A stretch of 64,000 nucleotides of DNA, from contig JAKASL010000003.1 of NCBI GenBank assembly GCA_021819035.1, forward strand, positions 62,001 to 126,000, written 5' to 3'. Below, piece by piece: positions 19,001 through 28,690 of the stretch. A program made the translations under genes and the position numbers. This stretch comes from an archaeon (GTDB lineage Archaea > Thermoproteota > Nitrososphaeria > Nitrososphaerales > Gagatemarchaeaceae). Position 1 is the first letter of the stretch, and every line of letters begins with the position of its first letter. Under the pieces are notes generated by a model. The model was not told the origin of the DNA. It ran no database searches and was given only the letters and a program-made list of their open reading frames with translations.

Positions 19001-19659
19001 CCCTTCGGCGCCTCGACCCCGAGCTTCTCGAATATCTCCGGGTGCCTGAGAGGGAGCTCTATCATCTCCCTCACCTTCTGTATCTCGTCCTTCAGCCCGC
19101 CGATGTCTTCGTAGGTGACCTGAGGGACCCCTCGGAGGGCCTCTCCCTTCTCTGAAATCACGAAGACTGTCCTCTGGGTTATCAGGGCGGCGTCCGCGAC
19201 CGGGCTCACTCCGACGACCTGGAAGGTCAGCCTCCCTCCGAAGTATGGTATCATGATGTTGTCCCCCTTCGTCACAGGGACGCTCTCGAGGGCGTCGGCG
19301 AGGTACCTTTCGTCGATCGGCGGGACCGCCTCCAGCGGCGCGACTACGACCTTCTCGGCCGGCGGGGCTTTGACCTTCTTCACCACGACGACGTCGCCGA
19401 TGGCCACCCCCGCGTTGTTCCTGATCAGCCCGTCGACCCTGACTATCCCACGCCCTTCGTCCGACGGGTAGAGAGGCAGGCACTTCGCGACGGTCCGTCT
19501 CTTTCCCTTGATCTCGATGACATCCCCGGTAGACGCGTCCAGGGCGTCCATGGCGTCGTAGTCGATCCTCGCGACCCCCCTGCCCACGTCACGCGTGTAG
19601 GCTTCGAGGACCTTCAGTTGGACCTGCTGCTGGCTCACTCCGGCTCCACTCTCAGACAA
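16093..19659 (-). CDS. cdc48: Cdc48/VCP AAA+ ATPase precursor containing an intein
   Basis: The precursor is 1188 residues; removing the intein (residues 327-775) leaves 739, the normal length of archaeal Cdc48. Domain order: double-psi-barrel N domain (about 10-92), Cdc48 domain 2 (about 105-172), D1 with GPPGTGKT (225-232) and IIFIDEID (280-287), D2 with GPSGTGKT (957-964) and IFFDEID. The C-terminal end YYR fits the HbYX type of proteasome-docking tail. It unfolds substrates, probably feeding the 20S proteasome. Its 5' end overlaps the hsp20 stop by 8 bp, linking unfoldase and chaperone in one operon. Confidence 0.95.
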   Translation of the reverse strand: MSESGAGVSQQQVQLKVLEAYTRDVGRGVARIDYDAMDALDASTGDVIEIKGKRRTVAKCLPLYPSDEGRGIVRVDGLIRNNAGVAIGDVVVVKKVKAPPAEKVVVAPLEAVPPIDERYLADALESVPVTKGDNIMIPYFGGRLTFQVVGVSPVADAALITQRTVFVISEKGEALRGVPQVTYEDIGGLKDEIQKVREMIELPLRHPEIFEKLGVEAPKGILLYGPPGTGKTLLAKAVATESNAHFIPISGPEIMSKFYGESEARLREIFKEAKEKAPTIIFIDEIDSIAPKREEVTGEVERRVVSQLLSLMDGLEARGKVIVIAASVTGDTPVLVKDPEGKVSLTPIGNFIDSFYREGEEGVEKPANGYKVLGLNPKKSANPRFSSYTFFGGSKFQPFRGVFRHKVDEIYEIGYIGGKVRTTGNHSVFIRTAHGIVARRVDQLKEGDLLVDLPFKANRSRKELTEIRAHLFEERPLPQFKLYGTEQTQAYYDSVVLNDVPGPNGQSHMIALRAGVNPSTVQRWRHDGMKPDVVRWAEEGIPETVTLNPGLGRLFGYYAAEGHSKGKELTFTFSKEEKDYIDDVKSLMKATFNVEPSIEREHNNAFSLYFERKPVAGLFGDLFGHAAQEKNLPPFMFEAPRDIFLEFLRGEARGDGHNSPSRGNLEITSVSREFIAQLNWLCRMHGIKASTSSFKVPAGRLIAGKVVDKETVAHRLNIGKTNNPFTTAPSKKQLAQKRAIIKSVTKVPYSGYVYDICGAEGEAFFGGESPVLLHNTNRPNAIDPALRRPGRFDREIEIKVPDKRGRLEILQIHTRHMPLEGNDDKHGAGDKVVDVEKLAAVTHGFVGADLEYLCKEAAMKTLRRNLPEIKLEEDRLSPETLDKLVVTMEDFEGALKDVMPSAMREVYLETPDVKWADIGGLEGVKKELQEAVEWPLKYPDIYDKIGYSMPKGIMLYGPSGTGKTLLAKAVATESEANFISVRGPELLSKWVGESERGIREVFRRARQASPCVIFFDEIDALAPTRGMGGDSMVTERVVSQLLTELDGVQSLNGVVVLAATNRIDIVDPALLRAGRFDKLIQIPLPDKPARREILKIHTKGVPIAKDVDLDRVTEMTDGLSGADMAALTNTAVSIVLQGFISKYPKPDDAKKHVDEAVVGMEHFVDAIKKVRQSREGKPMEKVPVPYYR
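17335..18681 (-). mobile_element. Cdc48 intein with LAGLIDADG-type endonuclease
   Basis: The 449-residue insertion lies in D1 between VIVIAA and TNRPN, a strictly conserved stretch of AAA ATPases. Block A starts with Ser ([11 protein letters not shown]), block B is GNHSVF...H, block F is [14 protein letters not shown] and the end is LLHN followed by +1 Thr, so all splicing residues are present (Ser1, His-Asn, Thr+1). The middle carries two degenerate dodecapeptides ([10 protein letters not shown] and [10 protein letters not shown]), each with an acidic residue in the key place, so the homing endonuclease may be active. It looks like a full-length mobile intein rather than a mini-intein. Confidence 0.93.
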
Positions 19660-20170
19660 CGTTTACCCGCCTAAAGCCCTTATTAGGCTTGTCCTTCAAT
19701 GAGAATGAAATTTCTAGCATCCCGTTTCGGTACTCTGCCTTCCCTGACTCAGGGTCGACGGGAGCCTTCAGCGCCAGTTCGGCGCGGTAGCGCTTGTCCC
19801 CCTTCGACGCCGTGACCACTGCGCTTTCCTCTGTGACGTCTATGTTGATGTCCTCCTTCTCGATGCCGGGCATCTCCAGGATAGCCCGCAGCACGCCTGC
19901 CTTTTGGTCCACGACCTGCTCGTTGATCGGGGACCGGAAGCCGTCCCTCCGTGCCGGGCTGTTCCCGAAGATCTGAAACGATGGTTTTCCACCGGGGCCC
20001 ATGTTGAAGGTGAAACCGGCGATGAACGGGCTGTTCTGTCGGCCTTGTCCGAAGAACACGTTCCTGACCGTGTTCTCTATGTCCTTCTCGAAGTCCTCGA
20101 AGTACCTGTCGAGCTCGTCGAGCATGTCCCTCAAATCTCTCCTTCTGTCCCCGCTCGCTTCTCCGCTCAT
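19652..20170 (-). CDS. Small heat-shock protein, Hsp20/alpha-crystallin family
   Basis: A 172-residue protein. The alpha-crystallin domain spans about residues 90-165 ([16 protein letters not shown], then KYR-like strands and [10 protein letters not shown]). The N-terminal arm is acidic and aromatic and holds a Gly/Phe-rich part ([13 protein letters not shown]). It binds unfolding proteins as an ATP-independent holdase. It is first in an operon with cdc48, lysS and UDG. The ATG at 20170 follows TTAATTAA by about 20-25 bases. It is divergent from an HTH regulator, suggesting heat-responsive control. Confidence 0.9.
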   Translation of the reverse strand: MSGEASGDRRRDLRDMLDELDRYFEDFEKDIENTVRNVFFGQGRQNSPFIAGFTFNMGPGGKPSFQIFGNSPARRDGFRSPINEQVVDQKAGVLRAILEMPGIEKEDINIDVTEESAVVTASKGDKRYRAELALKAPVDPESGKAEYRNGMLEISFSLKDKPNKGFRRVNVV

Positions 20171-20210
20171 ATTAATTCACTAGAAGTTAATTAATCACAT
20201 GTTTATTAAC
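20171..20210. promoter_or_regulatory. AT-rich divergent promoter with inverted repeat
   Basis: ATTAATT (20171-20177) and AATTAAT (20189-20195) are inverted repeats spaced by 11 bases between hsp20 and the divergent HTH gene. TTTATTAA (20202-20209) is about 29 bases upstream of the regulator ATG at 20235, and the TTAATTAA part serves hsp20. The repeats lie within the hsp20 promoter, where a repressor would block TBP/TFB or polymerase binding. Confidence 0.5.
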
Positions 20211-20234
20211 TTAGTCCCTACAACCAATCTAGGC

Positions 20235-20831
20235 ATGGCTCCAGATTACATTGAAGAAGTGCTCTCGTCGAGGGCCAGGCTCCGGATCATGGATGCCGTT
20301 TCGGTGAGGCCTCGCACCCTGGGGGAGCTCTCTGACGCCGCCGGCATCTCGGTGCAGGGGGTGCTCAGGCACCTGAAGAGGCTGGCGGAGCTGCGGCTGG
20401 TCGAAGAGAGGAGGTTGCCGAAGGCGGCCCCCAAAGCAAGAATCGCATACGCCGCGGCCTCGGCCCGGATAAGGGACTACTCTTCCGAGGGGCTGACGGT
20501 GGTGAGGTTGACCGACATGCGGCCAAGGCGCCAGGCTGGGAAGGTGCGCGACATAGAGCGGGCGGCCGGGGACATTCTTATCCAAAGGAGGAGGATAGGA
20601 GAGACTGCAAGGAAGCTTGCGAGGATGATCGATGAGGCCGCCGAGGACCAGGAGGACCTCGCTGCAGCTGTCGGGTCCCTCGGTCTCTCCGACGCGGAGC
20701 GGCTGGTGGTAGAGGTCGTCCTGACCGAGGACACGCTAGAAGAGGGGCTAAGGGCCCTCTCGAAGTACTACGGGATAGAGGACAGAAGGCCTATAGAGAG
20801 AGCCCTCGCGAAGGCGGGCAGATTTGTCTGA
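20235..20831 (+). CDS. ArsR-like winged-helix transcriptional regulator
   Basis: 198 residues from ATG 20235, preferred over ATG 20199 because a TATA box lies about 29 bases upstream of 20235. The N-terminal winged helix reads RARLRIMDAVSVRPRTLGELSDAAGIS, then VQGVLRHLKRLAELRLVEE. The C-terminal two thirds are helical and highly charged, probably for dimerisation. Being divergent from hsp20, it may be a heat-shock regulator. It is also the first gene of a co-directional run with surE, a membrane protein, ABCE1 and trm5, and overlaps surE by 8 bp. Confidence 0.8.
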   Translation: MAPDYIEEVLSSRARLRIMDAVSVRPRTLGELSDAAGISVQGVLRHLKRLAELRLVEERRLPKAAPKARIAYAAASARIRDYSSEGLTVVRLTDMRPRRQAGKVRDIERAAGDILIQRRRIGETARKLARMIDEAAEDQEDLAAAVGSLGLSDAERLVVEVVLTEDTLEEGLRALSKYYGIEDRRPIERALAKAGRFV

Positions 20832-21657
20832 GAGCAGGAAGCTGGTGCTTGTCACCAACGACGACAGCGTCCAGAGCAACGGGATAGTCGAGCTGGCGCG
20901 GGCGGCCTCCAGGCACGCCGACGCCATCATAGTAGCCCCCGAGCAGCCACAGAGCGCCACCGCGCTCAGCCTGACGTTCCACAAGCCGATAAGGGTGAAC
21001 AGGGTGAGGCGCGATGGCTTCGAATGCTATGCCGTCTCCGGGTCTCCAGGCGACTGCGTCATGGTGGGGGTGAACAAGGTACTCCCGCGGAGGCCGGACC
21101 TAGTGGTCTCTGGGATCAACATAGGGGACAACAACACTTTCCAGGACGTCCTCGCTTCAGGCACCGTCGCCGCGGCCCTGGAGGGGGCAATCTCGGGGAT
21201 ACCATCCATAGCGTTCTCCATGGAGGTGAGCGGGGAGTCTATGTTCGCCCTCGAGTACGACCAGCCAGACTTCAAGAACGCCGGGGTCATCGCCGGGGAG
21301 ATAATCCGCGACGTCCTGGACAACGGGATGCCCGAGGGGGCTGAGGTCCTGAACGTCAACTTCCCGCGCGGCGTACAGCAGTCGACCCCCATCAAGATAA
21401 CCGAGGTGGGGAGGAGGAAATACACGGACAAGGTCCTGGTGAGACGCGACCCGAGGGGGAGGCCCTACTACTGGCTGTTCGGGGAGCGGCTCACAAGCTT
21501 CCCCGAGAGGACGGACGCCGAAGCGGTGCTGGTGAAGAAGCAGGTCTCCATAACCCCCATGGTCCTGAAGATGTCAGGCCCGCCCTCCAAGGAGCTTTCG
21601 ATGCTCAGGGAGAGGGTTGAGAGGAGGCTCCAAAGGGCGAGCCGCGGAAGGCGCTAG
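20824..21657 (+). CDS. surE: 5'/3'-nucleotidase SurE
   Basis: 277 residues. SurE dephosphorylates nucleoside 5'- and 3'-monophosphates using a divalent metal. Signature: VTNDDSVQSNGI (metal-binding Asp-Asp pair), APEQPQSA, then GSPGDCV and VSGINIGDN with conserved Asn. The start is TTG 20824, overlapping the stop of the regulator. The length is normal for the family. It is embedded in an informational operon, as often found in Thaumarchaeota, so its substrate may be RNA-derived nucleotides. Confidence 0.92.
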   Translation: MSESRKLVLVTNDDSVQSNGIVELARAASRHADAIIVAPEQPQSATALSLTFHKPIRVNRVRRDGFECYAVSGSPGDCVMVGVNKVLPRRPDLVVSGINIGDNNTFQDVLASGTVAAALEGAISGIPSIAFSMEVSGESMFALEYDQPDFKNAGVIAGEIIRDVLDNGMPEGAEVLNVNFPRGVQQSTPIKITEVGRRKYTDKVLVRRDPRGRPYYWLFGERLTSFPERTDAEAVLVKKQVSITPMVLKMSGPPSKELSMLRERVERRLQRASRGRR

Positions 21658-21672
21658 GCAGGACGAGGCGCC

Positions 21673-22176
21673 GTGAAGGCTGAGTGGTCGGATTGGGAAG
21701 AGGTCAACAAGAGGATGCGGGTGGTCAGGCTCACCCTGCCCCTCCAGGCGCTGGTCCCTGCGCTGGCGCTCCCGGCGCTCTCCAGCGGGACGAGGGGGAT
21801 GACCCTGATACCCGGCCGGGAGGGGCTGGCGCTCGGCGCGCTCCTGCTGGCCGCCTCCGGGGTCACGGCCTACGCCCTCTACTCGGTCGCCGGACCTCTG
21901 GGAGGGTTCTTCCCTCTGTGGCTGGTGGGGACGGCTGGGGCCGCGCTCTTCGCCTCGGCCCTGAGGCCGACCGCGTTCGTAAAACCGATATGCGTCCGCT
22001 GCAGGCTCCTCCCCGTGATCAGGGAGCACGAAGCGATACACCTCTCCGGCGTGGCCAGCGAGGGGGCGGTCTGGGGGTCCATGAGGTCGAGGCACAGCGT
22101 GGATAGCCTGGGCATCGCCGGGGACCCGGCCATATGCAGCTTCTGCCCCATCCCCAAGAGACTGGCAGAACAGTAG
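21673..22176 (+). CDS. Membrane protein with C-terminal CxxC pairs, unknown
   Basis: 167 residues from GTG 21673, 15 bp after surE. Hydrophobic segments at about residues 22-38, 50-70 and 76-96 suggest three TM helices. The C-terminal soluble part has CVRC (about 117-120) and CSFC (about 155-158), a likely zinc site or disulfide pair. It ends 10 bp before ABCE1. The function is unknown. The position between surE and the ribosome-recycling ATPase suggests co-expression only, not a clear shared pathway. Confidence 0.7.
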   Translation: MKAEWSDWEEVNKRMRVVRLTLPLQALVPALALPALSSGTRGMTLIPGREGLALGALLLAASGVTAYALYSVAGPLGGFFPLWLVGTAGAALFASALRPTAFVKPICVRCRLLPVIREHEAIHLSGVASEGAVWGSMRSRHSVDSLGIAGDPAICSFCPIPKRLAEQ

Positions 22177-22186
22177 GTGGCTTGAG

Positions 22187-23998
22187 ATGGTACATCGTAT
22201 CGCTGTCGTCGACCAGGACCTCTGCCAGACCAAGAAGTGCGGCCTCGAGTGCATCAAGGAGTGCCCGGTCAACATCAACGGACAGGAATGCATCACCCTC
22301 CCGGAGAGCAAGATCGCCCTGATCTCTGAGGAGCTCTGCATAGGCTGCGGCATCTGCGTCAAGGTCTGCCCCTTCGATGCCATCGACATCCTGAACCTCA
22401 GCGAGGAGCTGAAGACGGACAAGATACACCAGTACGGGGTCAACTCCTTCCGGCTCTTCAGGATACCCACGGTGAGGAAAGGCCAGGTGGTCGGCCTTGT
22501 CGGGAGGAACGGGATCGGCAAGTCCACGGCGCTCAAGATCCTCGCCGGACAGCTCGTCCCCAACCTTGGTGACTACGAGTCCGAGGTTACCTGGGAGAGG
22601 TTCCTCAGATACCTCAGCGGCCGGGAGATGAAAGAGCACTTCGAGAAGGTCGCCGACGGGGACCTGAGGGTGTCCCTCAAGCCCCAGGCGGTCTACAAAA
22701 TCCCCGAGGCTTGGAGCGGGAAGGCGCTCCCGCTCCTGGAGCAGATGGACGAGAGGGAGAAGCTGGACGAAGTGGTGGACGCGCTGAGCCTGAGGGGGGC
22801 CCTTGACAGAGAACTCCCCGACCTCAGCGGGGGGGAGCTCCAGAGGGTGGCGGTCGCGGCCGCGGCCCTCAAGGACGCTGACCTCTACCTCTTCGACGAG
22901 CCGTCGTCTTACAACGACGTCTACCAGAGGCTGGCGGTTTCGAGGCTGATAACAGGGCTGGCCGAGGCGGGGAAGGCGGTGCTGGTGGTCGAGCACGACA
23001 TAGCTTTCCTCGACTACGTCACAGACTACGTCCAGATAATCTACGGAGAGCCCGGGGCGTACGGGATAGTGTCAGGGCTGTACGCGGCCAGGACAGGGAT
23101 CAACGCCCTGCTTGACGGATATCTCCCCCAGGAGAACGTCAGGTTCAGAGACCACTCAGTGGCGTTCGAGCTGAGGGCAGCAGGGGAGACGGTGGAGAGC
23201 GAGGCGGTCGTGGCGAAGTACACAGACCTCGCCAAGGCCTACCCGTCGTTCAGTCTCAGGGTGGGAGCCGGGGAGATCAAGGGCGGGACCATAGTCGGGG
23301 TGGTGGGAGCGAACGCCTTGGGGAAGACGACGTTCCTGAAGATGCTGGCCGGGGTCGAGAAGCCCGCCGAAGGGGTGGTCCATGTAGACGCCAAGGTGGC
23401 GTACAAGCCGCAGTACCTCAGCTCAGACTTCGACGGTACCCTGGAAGAGTTCTTCATGTCCACCCTGGGGACGAAGTACAGCGACCCGACCCTCCAGGAC
23501 AGCCTCGTCACCCCTCTCCGGATGGAGAAGCTCCTGGCGAGGAGGATGGGGGAGCTGAGCGGGGGGGAGCTCCAGAAGGTGGCCGTGGTCGCCACCATGG
23601 CCCAGGAGACCGACGTCTACGCCTTGGACGAGCCGTCGGCGTTCCTGGACGTAGAGGACAGGTTCGTCGTATCCCGGGCGATCAACAGGATGGTGAAGGC
23701 CAGGGGGAAGGCGGCGGTGGTGATAGACCACGACCTCCAGGTGGTGGACATAGTGTCAGACAGGCTCTTGGTCTTCAGCGGAGAACCCGGGGTCTCGGGG
23801 GAGGCGACCTCCCCGCTCACAAAGGAGGCAGGCATGAACGACTTCCTGAGCCGGGTGGGCCTCACCTACAGGCGGGACTTCAACACGGGGAGGCCCAGGG
23901 TCAACAAGCCCGGGTCCAAGCTCGACAGAGAGCAGAAGGAGAGGGGCGCCTACTACTACGTGTCGGCCCAGAGGGAAGAAAGTGCCGCGGCTGATTAG
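22187..23998 (+). CDS. abce1: Ribosome-recycling ATPase ABCE1 (Rli1)
   Basis: 603 residues, the full ABCE1 layout. The N-terminal ferredoxin-like domain has eight Cys ligands (13, 18, 22, 26 and 51, 54, 57, 61) for two 4Fe-4S clusters. NBD1 has Walker A GRNGIGKST (106-114), signature LSGGELQR and Walker B LFDEPSSY. NBD2 has GANALGKTT, LSGGELQK and ALDEPSAF, joined by the hinge. It splits post-termination ribosomes together with aRF1/Pelota. It lies in the surE-trm5 operon; its last 17 bases overlap trm5. Confidence 0.96.
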   Translation: MVHRIAVVDQDLCQTKKCGLECIKECPVNINGQECITLPESKIALISEELCIGCGICVKVCPFDAIDILNLSEELKTDKIHQYGVNSFRLFRIPTVRKGQVVGLVGRNGIGKSTALKILAGQLVPNLGDYESEVTWERFLRYLSGREMKEHFEKVADGDLRVSLKPQAVYKIPEAWSGKALPLLEQMDEREKLDEVVDALSLRGALDRELPDLSGGELQRVAVAAAALKDADLYLFDEPSSYNDVYQRLAVSRLITGLAEAGKAVLVVEHDIAFLDYVTDYVQIIYGEPGAYGIVSGLYAARTGINALLDGYLPQENVRFRDHSVAFELRAAGETVESEAVVAKYTDLAKAYPSFSLRVGAGEIKGGTIVGVVGANALGKTTFLKMLAGVEKPAEGVVHVDAKVAYKPQYLSSDFDGTLEEFFMSTLGTKYSDPTLQDSLVTPLRMEKLLARRMGELSGGELQKVAVVATMAQETDVYALDEPSAFLDVEDRFVVSRAINRMVKARGKAAVVIDHDLQVVDIVSDRLLVFSGEPGVSGEATSPLTKEAGMNDFLSRVGLTYRRDFNTGRPRVNKPGSKLDREQKERGAYYYVSAQREESAAAD

Positions 23999-24911
23999 GG
24001 CAGCCCTCGAAAGGGCAGGGGTCGAGGGCGCCGACCGGGTCTCCTCGGGTGTCGACGTCGTCGGGGACATCGCGATAGTCAGGCTCGCAGGCTTCTCGGC
24101 GGCGGAGAAGCAGAAGATCGCCGGGGCCATCCTGGGGGAGATGAAGAACGTCGGGGTCGTCCTAGAGCAGGAAGGCGGGATAGAAGGCGAGTTCAGGCTC
24201 AGGAAGCTGGCGCACCTCGCAGGCGAACGGAGGACAACCACTGTGCACAGAGAGAACGGCTGCGCGTTCAGGGTGGACGTGGCGAAGGCCTACTTCTCGC
24301 CACGCCTGTCCACGGAGAGGCTCCGGATCGCGGGGCTTGCCAGACCTGGAGAGCGGGTGCTGAACATGTTCGCCGGGGTGGGCCCTTTCTCCATAGCGAT
24401 AGCGAAGGTAGCAGGGGCGAAGGTGACGAGCTGCGAAGTCAACGAGGCGGCCGCCGAGCTCCACGAGGTGAATGACAGGCTGAACAAGGTCGAGGACCTG
24501 GTCACGGTGATCCATGGAGACGCGGCCGACCTCCCCGACGTCCTGGCGGAGAGGTTCGACAGGATACTAATGCCCCACCCGTCTGAGTCGCACAGGTACC
24601 TCCCTGCGGCGCTCAGGCTGGCCAAGGGCAAAGGGACAATCCACTACTACAGGCACGTCCTCGGCAAGGACGAGGCGGAAGCAGCCGCCGCGCTCCGTGG
24701 GGAGCTGGGAGGGCTACTCCCCGAGAGGGCGAGATTCGGCTCGAGGAGGGTGCGCGAGGTGGGGCCTAGGTGGGTGGAGATGGCGGCCGACATCAGGCTC
24801 CCCGGCCACCGGCGGGTCATGGAACAAGAGGCCGAGGCCGCCACGCCATTGCGGCCCGGGCGAGGAGTTTGGCGACCCTCACCGGCTCGGGGACGGAACC
24901 CTGCAGGGTGA
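23982..24911 (+). CDS. trm5: tRNA (guanine-37-N1)-methyltransferase Trm5/Tyw2-type
   Basis: 309 residues from GTG 23982 inside the ABCE1 3' end. The N-terminal part is a Trm5 D1/D2-like region. The SAM-binding Rossmann fold contains VLNMFAGVGPFSIAIAK, CEVNEAA and the LMPHPSESHRYLP segment that corresponds to the N-P-P/NLP catalytic loop of this family. It methylates G37 next to the anticodon, preventing frameshifting, or serves in wyosine synthesis. The C-terminal about 30 residues (Gly/Arg/Pro-rich) overlap a convergent gene and may be an unconserved tail. Confidence 0.85.
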   Translation: MPRLIRAALERAGVEGADRVSSGVDVVGDIAIVRLAGFSAAEKQKIAGAILGEMKNVGVVLEQEGGIEGEFRLRKLAHLAGERRTTTVHRENGCAFRVDVAKAYFSPRLSTERLRIAGLARPGERVLNMFAGVGPFSIAIAKVAGAKVTSCEVNEAAAELHEVNDRLNKVEDLVTVIHGDAADLPDVLAERFDRILMPHPSESHRYLPAALRLAKGKGTIHYYRHVLGKDEAEAAAALRGELGGLLPERARFGSRRVREVGPRWVEMAADIRLPGHRRVMEQEAEAATPLRPGRGVWRPSPARGRNPAG

Positions 24912-25401
24912 AGGCGTCGAGGACCCTCTTCGCCTCGCTTCCGAGGCCTGCCGTGCGGACGAACACCACGCGGCCTGTCCTTAGCTTCACCCCGACCCTT
25001 TCGCCTAGCCTCCGATACGCGTCCAGCTTCTCGTCAGCGCCTTCGGGGAAGTGGCGCCTTATCGCGCCCTCGATGCCCGCCGTCTCCTTGTAGGTCAGGC
25101 AGATGGCCGGGACGCCTGTCCTCGCCGACAGCGCGTCCACGTCGACGATGTTGTAGAGGCTCAGGATGGCCCCGGATACCAGGATGACGTTCACATCGTT
25201 CCGGTGGAGCCTCCTGAAGAGCGCGACGATGGACCTCGTTGCGTCGTCCCCCCCGACCTCTGTCCGCCCCAGGGCTGCCCCGTCTATCACGAAGTCGCTT
25301 CTCATGACGACCCCGGCGAGGACTGACGCCCGCTGGCCCTGCCTGAAGCTCTCTGCCACCCCCAGCGCCCTTATCCCTGGCTTGTTGAGGTGGAGCCTCA
25401 T
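24817..25401 (-). CDS. DUF99 (UPF0215) family protein, endonuclease V-like
   Basis: A 194-residue archaeal DUF99 protein: IRALGVAESF at the N-terminus, VIDGAALGRTEVGGDDAT, VNVILVSGAILSLYNIVD and a Thr-Tyr-Lys-Glu segment. The family is distantly related to endonuclease V with an RNase H-like fold and the acidic residues at the expected strands, but its biochemical role is not settled. It converges with trm5 and overlaps it by 95 bp antisense, and lies 9 bp upstream of the ABC-2 permease stop-side neighbour on the same strand. Confidence 0.85.
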   Translation of the reverse strand: MRLHLNKPGIRALGVAESFRQGQRASVLAGVVMRSDFVIDGAALGRTEVGGDDATRSIVALFRRLHRNDVNVILVSGAILSLYNIVDVDALSARTGVPAICLTYKETAGIEGAIRRHFPEGADEKLDAYRRLGERVGVKLRTGRVVFVRTAGLGSEAKRVLDAFTLQGSVPEPVRVAKLLARAAMAWRPRPLVP

Positions 25402-25410
25402 TGGACCGCC

Positions 25411-26253
25411 CTAGTACTCTTCGAACCTGCCTGTCCTCCGCGAGAGCAGCTCGAAGCCGCTGAAGAGGCCGAAGCCTGCCAGCATCACGAGCGCAGCGTC
25501 CAGGGCTTCCCAGCCCAGTATGGGGAGGAGGGTCGTGATGGAGGCGCCGGCTATGGCCATGCGTACCGCCTCCACGCCGTAGGTGAGCGGGATCGCCCAG
25601 GACAGGGGTTGGAGCCATATTGGGAGCGTGGAGACGGCGAAGTCGATGCCGCAGAGGAGCATGGTCACGAAGAGGAATATGTTCGCCACTATGAGGGCAG
25701 TCCTCATGTAAAGGCCCACCGCGCTGATGAGCAGGCCGAAGGTAGTCATCGCTATGCTCGTCAGAAAGACCACCACGGCGACGCCCAGGAAGTCTGCCTG
25801 GGCGAAGCTGACCCCGAAGACGGTCCCCGCATACAGGAGGCCTGCCCCCGCAATCAGCGAAGAGAGAAGGACCTGGAACCAAGCCCTTCCGATGAACAGT
25901 GCGACCCTGTTGGCCGGGGTGACCATGGTGCTCGGGAGGGTCCCCTGCCACTTGTCCTGGGACGTGATGTTGGCTACGGCGAAGACGGCGGAGAAGGACA
26001 TGGACTGGAGGGCGTTGCCTACGACTATGAACTGTGTGACAGAAAGCGGGTATTTCAGGTAGACCGAGAGGAACGCGAAGAAACCCATCTGCGCTATGGG
26101 GGTGATGAATATCTGCATCACCCACATCTCCCAGCTGTCCCAGATGATCAGCCCCTTGCGCCCGAAGAAGAACGCCCCAATGAACACCCTGTAGGCCATC
26201 TGGAGCCTCGAGCTCGCGCTCAGGACCCCTCGGCCGCCTTCAGTACTCTTCAA
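25411..26253 (-). CDS. ABC-2 type transporter permease
   Basis: About 280 residues with six TM helices and the ABC-2 layout (MQIFITPIAQMGFFAFL, LPSTMVTPANR loop, GIDFAVSTLPIWLQPLSWAIPLTYGVEA). The start is probably TTG 26253, overlapping the preceding permease by 14 bp; ATG 26199 is the alternative. The open frame reaches 26313, but that part shadows the upstream gene. With the second permease and the ATPase it forms a heterodimeric exporter, possibly of a drug, lipid or polysaccharide. Confidence 0.88.
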   Translation of the reverse strand: MKSTEGGRGVLSASSRLQMAYRVFIGAFFFGRKGLIIWDSWEMWVMQIFITPIAQMGFFAFLSVYLKYPLSVTQFIVVGNALQSMSFSAVFAVANITSQDKWQGTLPSTMVTPANRVALFIGRAWFQVLLSSLIAGAGLLYAGTVFGVSFAQADFLGVAVVVFLTSIAMTTFGLLISAVGLYMRTALIVANIFLFVTMLLCGIDFAVSTLPIWLQPLSWAIPLTYGVEAVRMAIAGASITTLLPILGWEALDAALVMLAGFGLFSGFELLSRRTGRFEEY

Positions 26254-27082
26254 GTGTCCCGATCCTCTTGGCGTAGGCCTCGACCCGCTTGAAAAGGAAG
26301 AAAGCAAGCCCAAGGTAGGCGAAGGTCTCGGCCGCCATTATTACCATGTCCTCCCAGTAGGTTGTAGGGAGCCCGACGTATCCCGGGAGCGCCGCGGTCC
26401 TGATCGCCTCGATCCCCCAGGTCGGGGCCAGCATGAAGGCGAATGGGAGATAGACTATCGGAAGGAGGATGATGGGGAACATGGTCCCTGTCGCTATGTA
26501 GACCGGGATCTCCATGGAGTTGGTGATGAACCCCCCCTTCCTCGACAGCAGGAGGATGGTGGTCAAAAGCAGCCCGAAGGAGGAGAGCGAAAGGAACGTG
26601 GCCACCGAAGCGAGGAAGAAGGCGGCCGGGTTCACAAGGGAGAAGCCCACCCTGAACCAGGCGAGCCCGATCACCAGGATGAAGACGGCGTTGATCACCC
26701 CCTGCAGGGTGTTGAAGAGGACCCTCCCAAGTGCGATCCACGACAGCGGGACGGGCGCGGCCAGGGTCGCCTCCATGGTCCCGTTCCACCTGTCGAATCC
26801 GATGGAATTGGCCGACGCGTAGATGGTGGTCCCCCACATCCCCATCAGGCCGGAGCCCAGGACGAGGTAGAGCAAGAAGGAGCTCCCTGAGGTCTGTCCC
26901 TGGAACAGGAAGAACGCCACCATCGTGAAGACGAAGGGGGCGATGATGTTCGGTATCACCCACTGGGGGTCGGCGAAGAAGAGCTTCCGGGTGAGGAATA
27001 TGGACGCCTTCAGGACCTGTGCCTTCTGCGCGAAGTATCCGCTCACCCTCTTCCCCGGCGGGAGGTCGTGCATGGAGACCAT
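26240..27082 (-). CDS. ABC-2 type transporter permease
   Basis: 280 residues, six predicted TM helices, with the family features IIAPFVFTMVAFFLFQG, RWNGTMEATLAAPVPLSWIALGRV (coupling helix region) and MLAPTWGIEAIR. Both permeases of this locus end in a similar (G/R)xxEEY tail, so they are probably paralogues that pair in the membrane. ATG 27082 lies one base after the ATPase gene stop, giving a tight operon ATPase, permease 1, permease 2. Confidence 0.9.
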   Translation of the reverse strand: MVSMHDLPPGKRVSGYFAQKAQVLKASIFLTRKLFFADPQWVIPNIIAPFVFTMVAFFLFQGQTSGSSFLLYLVLGSGLMGMWGTTIYASANSIGFDRWNGTMEATLAAPVPLSWIALGRVLFNTLQGVINAVFILVIGLAWFRVGFSLVNPAAFFLASVATFLSLSSFGLLLTTILLLSRKGGFITNSMEIPVYIATGTMFPIILLPIVYLPFAFMLAPTWGIEAIRTAALPGYVGLPTTYWEDMVIMAAETFAYLGLAFFLFKRVEAYAKRIGTLEEY

Positions 27083-27083
27083 C

Positions 27084-28091
<1,008 letters not shown>

Positions 28092-28230
28092 TGGCTCCCG
28101 TGAACCGCCGCCGCGCTGTCTGGTATGAAAGCGTTTGTTCCGCTGGTCTCACCGGTTGGCGGTTCCGGCGAAACTGTTTCCCTGTCGCTGAGGCCCATCC
28201 TTTTATCGCTCCGGACGGCAGGGGCCAAAG

Positions 28231-28635
28231 TTGGCTAAGATCCACTCACTCAAGGCGGGGTCGCAAATCCACGAAGGCGTGCTGGCCGCTGCGGCCGAGG
28301 ACGGGGTCTCCACGGCGTTGGTGACCGGCCTTGGCGGGGTCCGTGAGGTCAGGCTGGCGTACTACGACCGTGCGGCGAAGAAGTACGAGGAAAGGACGTT
28401 CCAAGAGCAGTTGGAGCTCACCAGCCTGGTGGGGAACGTGACAATGAGAGACGGGGCCCTCTTCCTGCACGCCCACGGCACCTTCGCGAGGAGGGACTAC
28501 ACCGTCATCGGCGGGCACGTCGTGTCCGGGGTGGTCTCCCCGCTGCTGGAATTCGTGCTCACCCCCGCTGAGAACGCCGCGGTGCGGGAATTGGACGAGT
28601 CACTCGGTCTCTACACGATTAGAAATCCTCCCTGA
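28231..28635 (+). CDS. PPC (DUF296) domain protein
   Basis: A 134-residue single-domain protein of the PPC/DUF296 fold: SQIHEGVLAAAAEDGVSTALVTGLGGVREV, then LTSLVGNVTMRDG, LHAHGTF and IGGHVVSGVV. The conserved His residues (HAH, GGH) suggest a metal-binding trimer, as in bacterial and archaeal stand-alone PPC proteins; plant AHL proteins use the domain with an AT-hook. The start is TTG 28231, about 27 bases after CTTTTATCG, so a leaderless transcript is likely. The cellular role is unknown. Confidence 0.88.
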   Translation: MAKIHSLKAGSQIHEGVLAAAAEDGVSTALVTGLGGVREVRLAYYDRAAKKYEERTFQEQLELTSLVGNVTMRDGALFLHAHGTFARRDYTVIGGHVVSGVVSPLLEFVLTPAENAAVRELDESLGLYTIRNPP

Positions 28636-28690
28636 GAGGCTGACGCCGCCACCGGACCCCTCGAGGGGGACGGGCCAGGGCCTTGCATCG

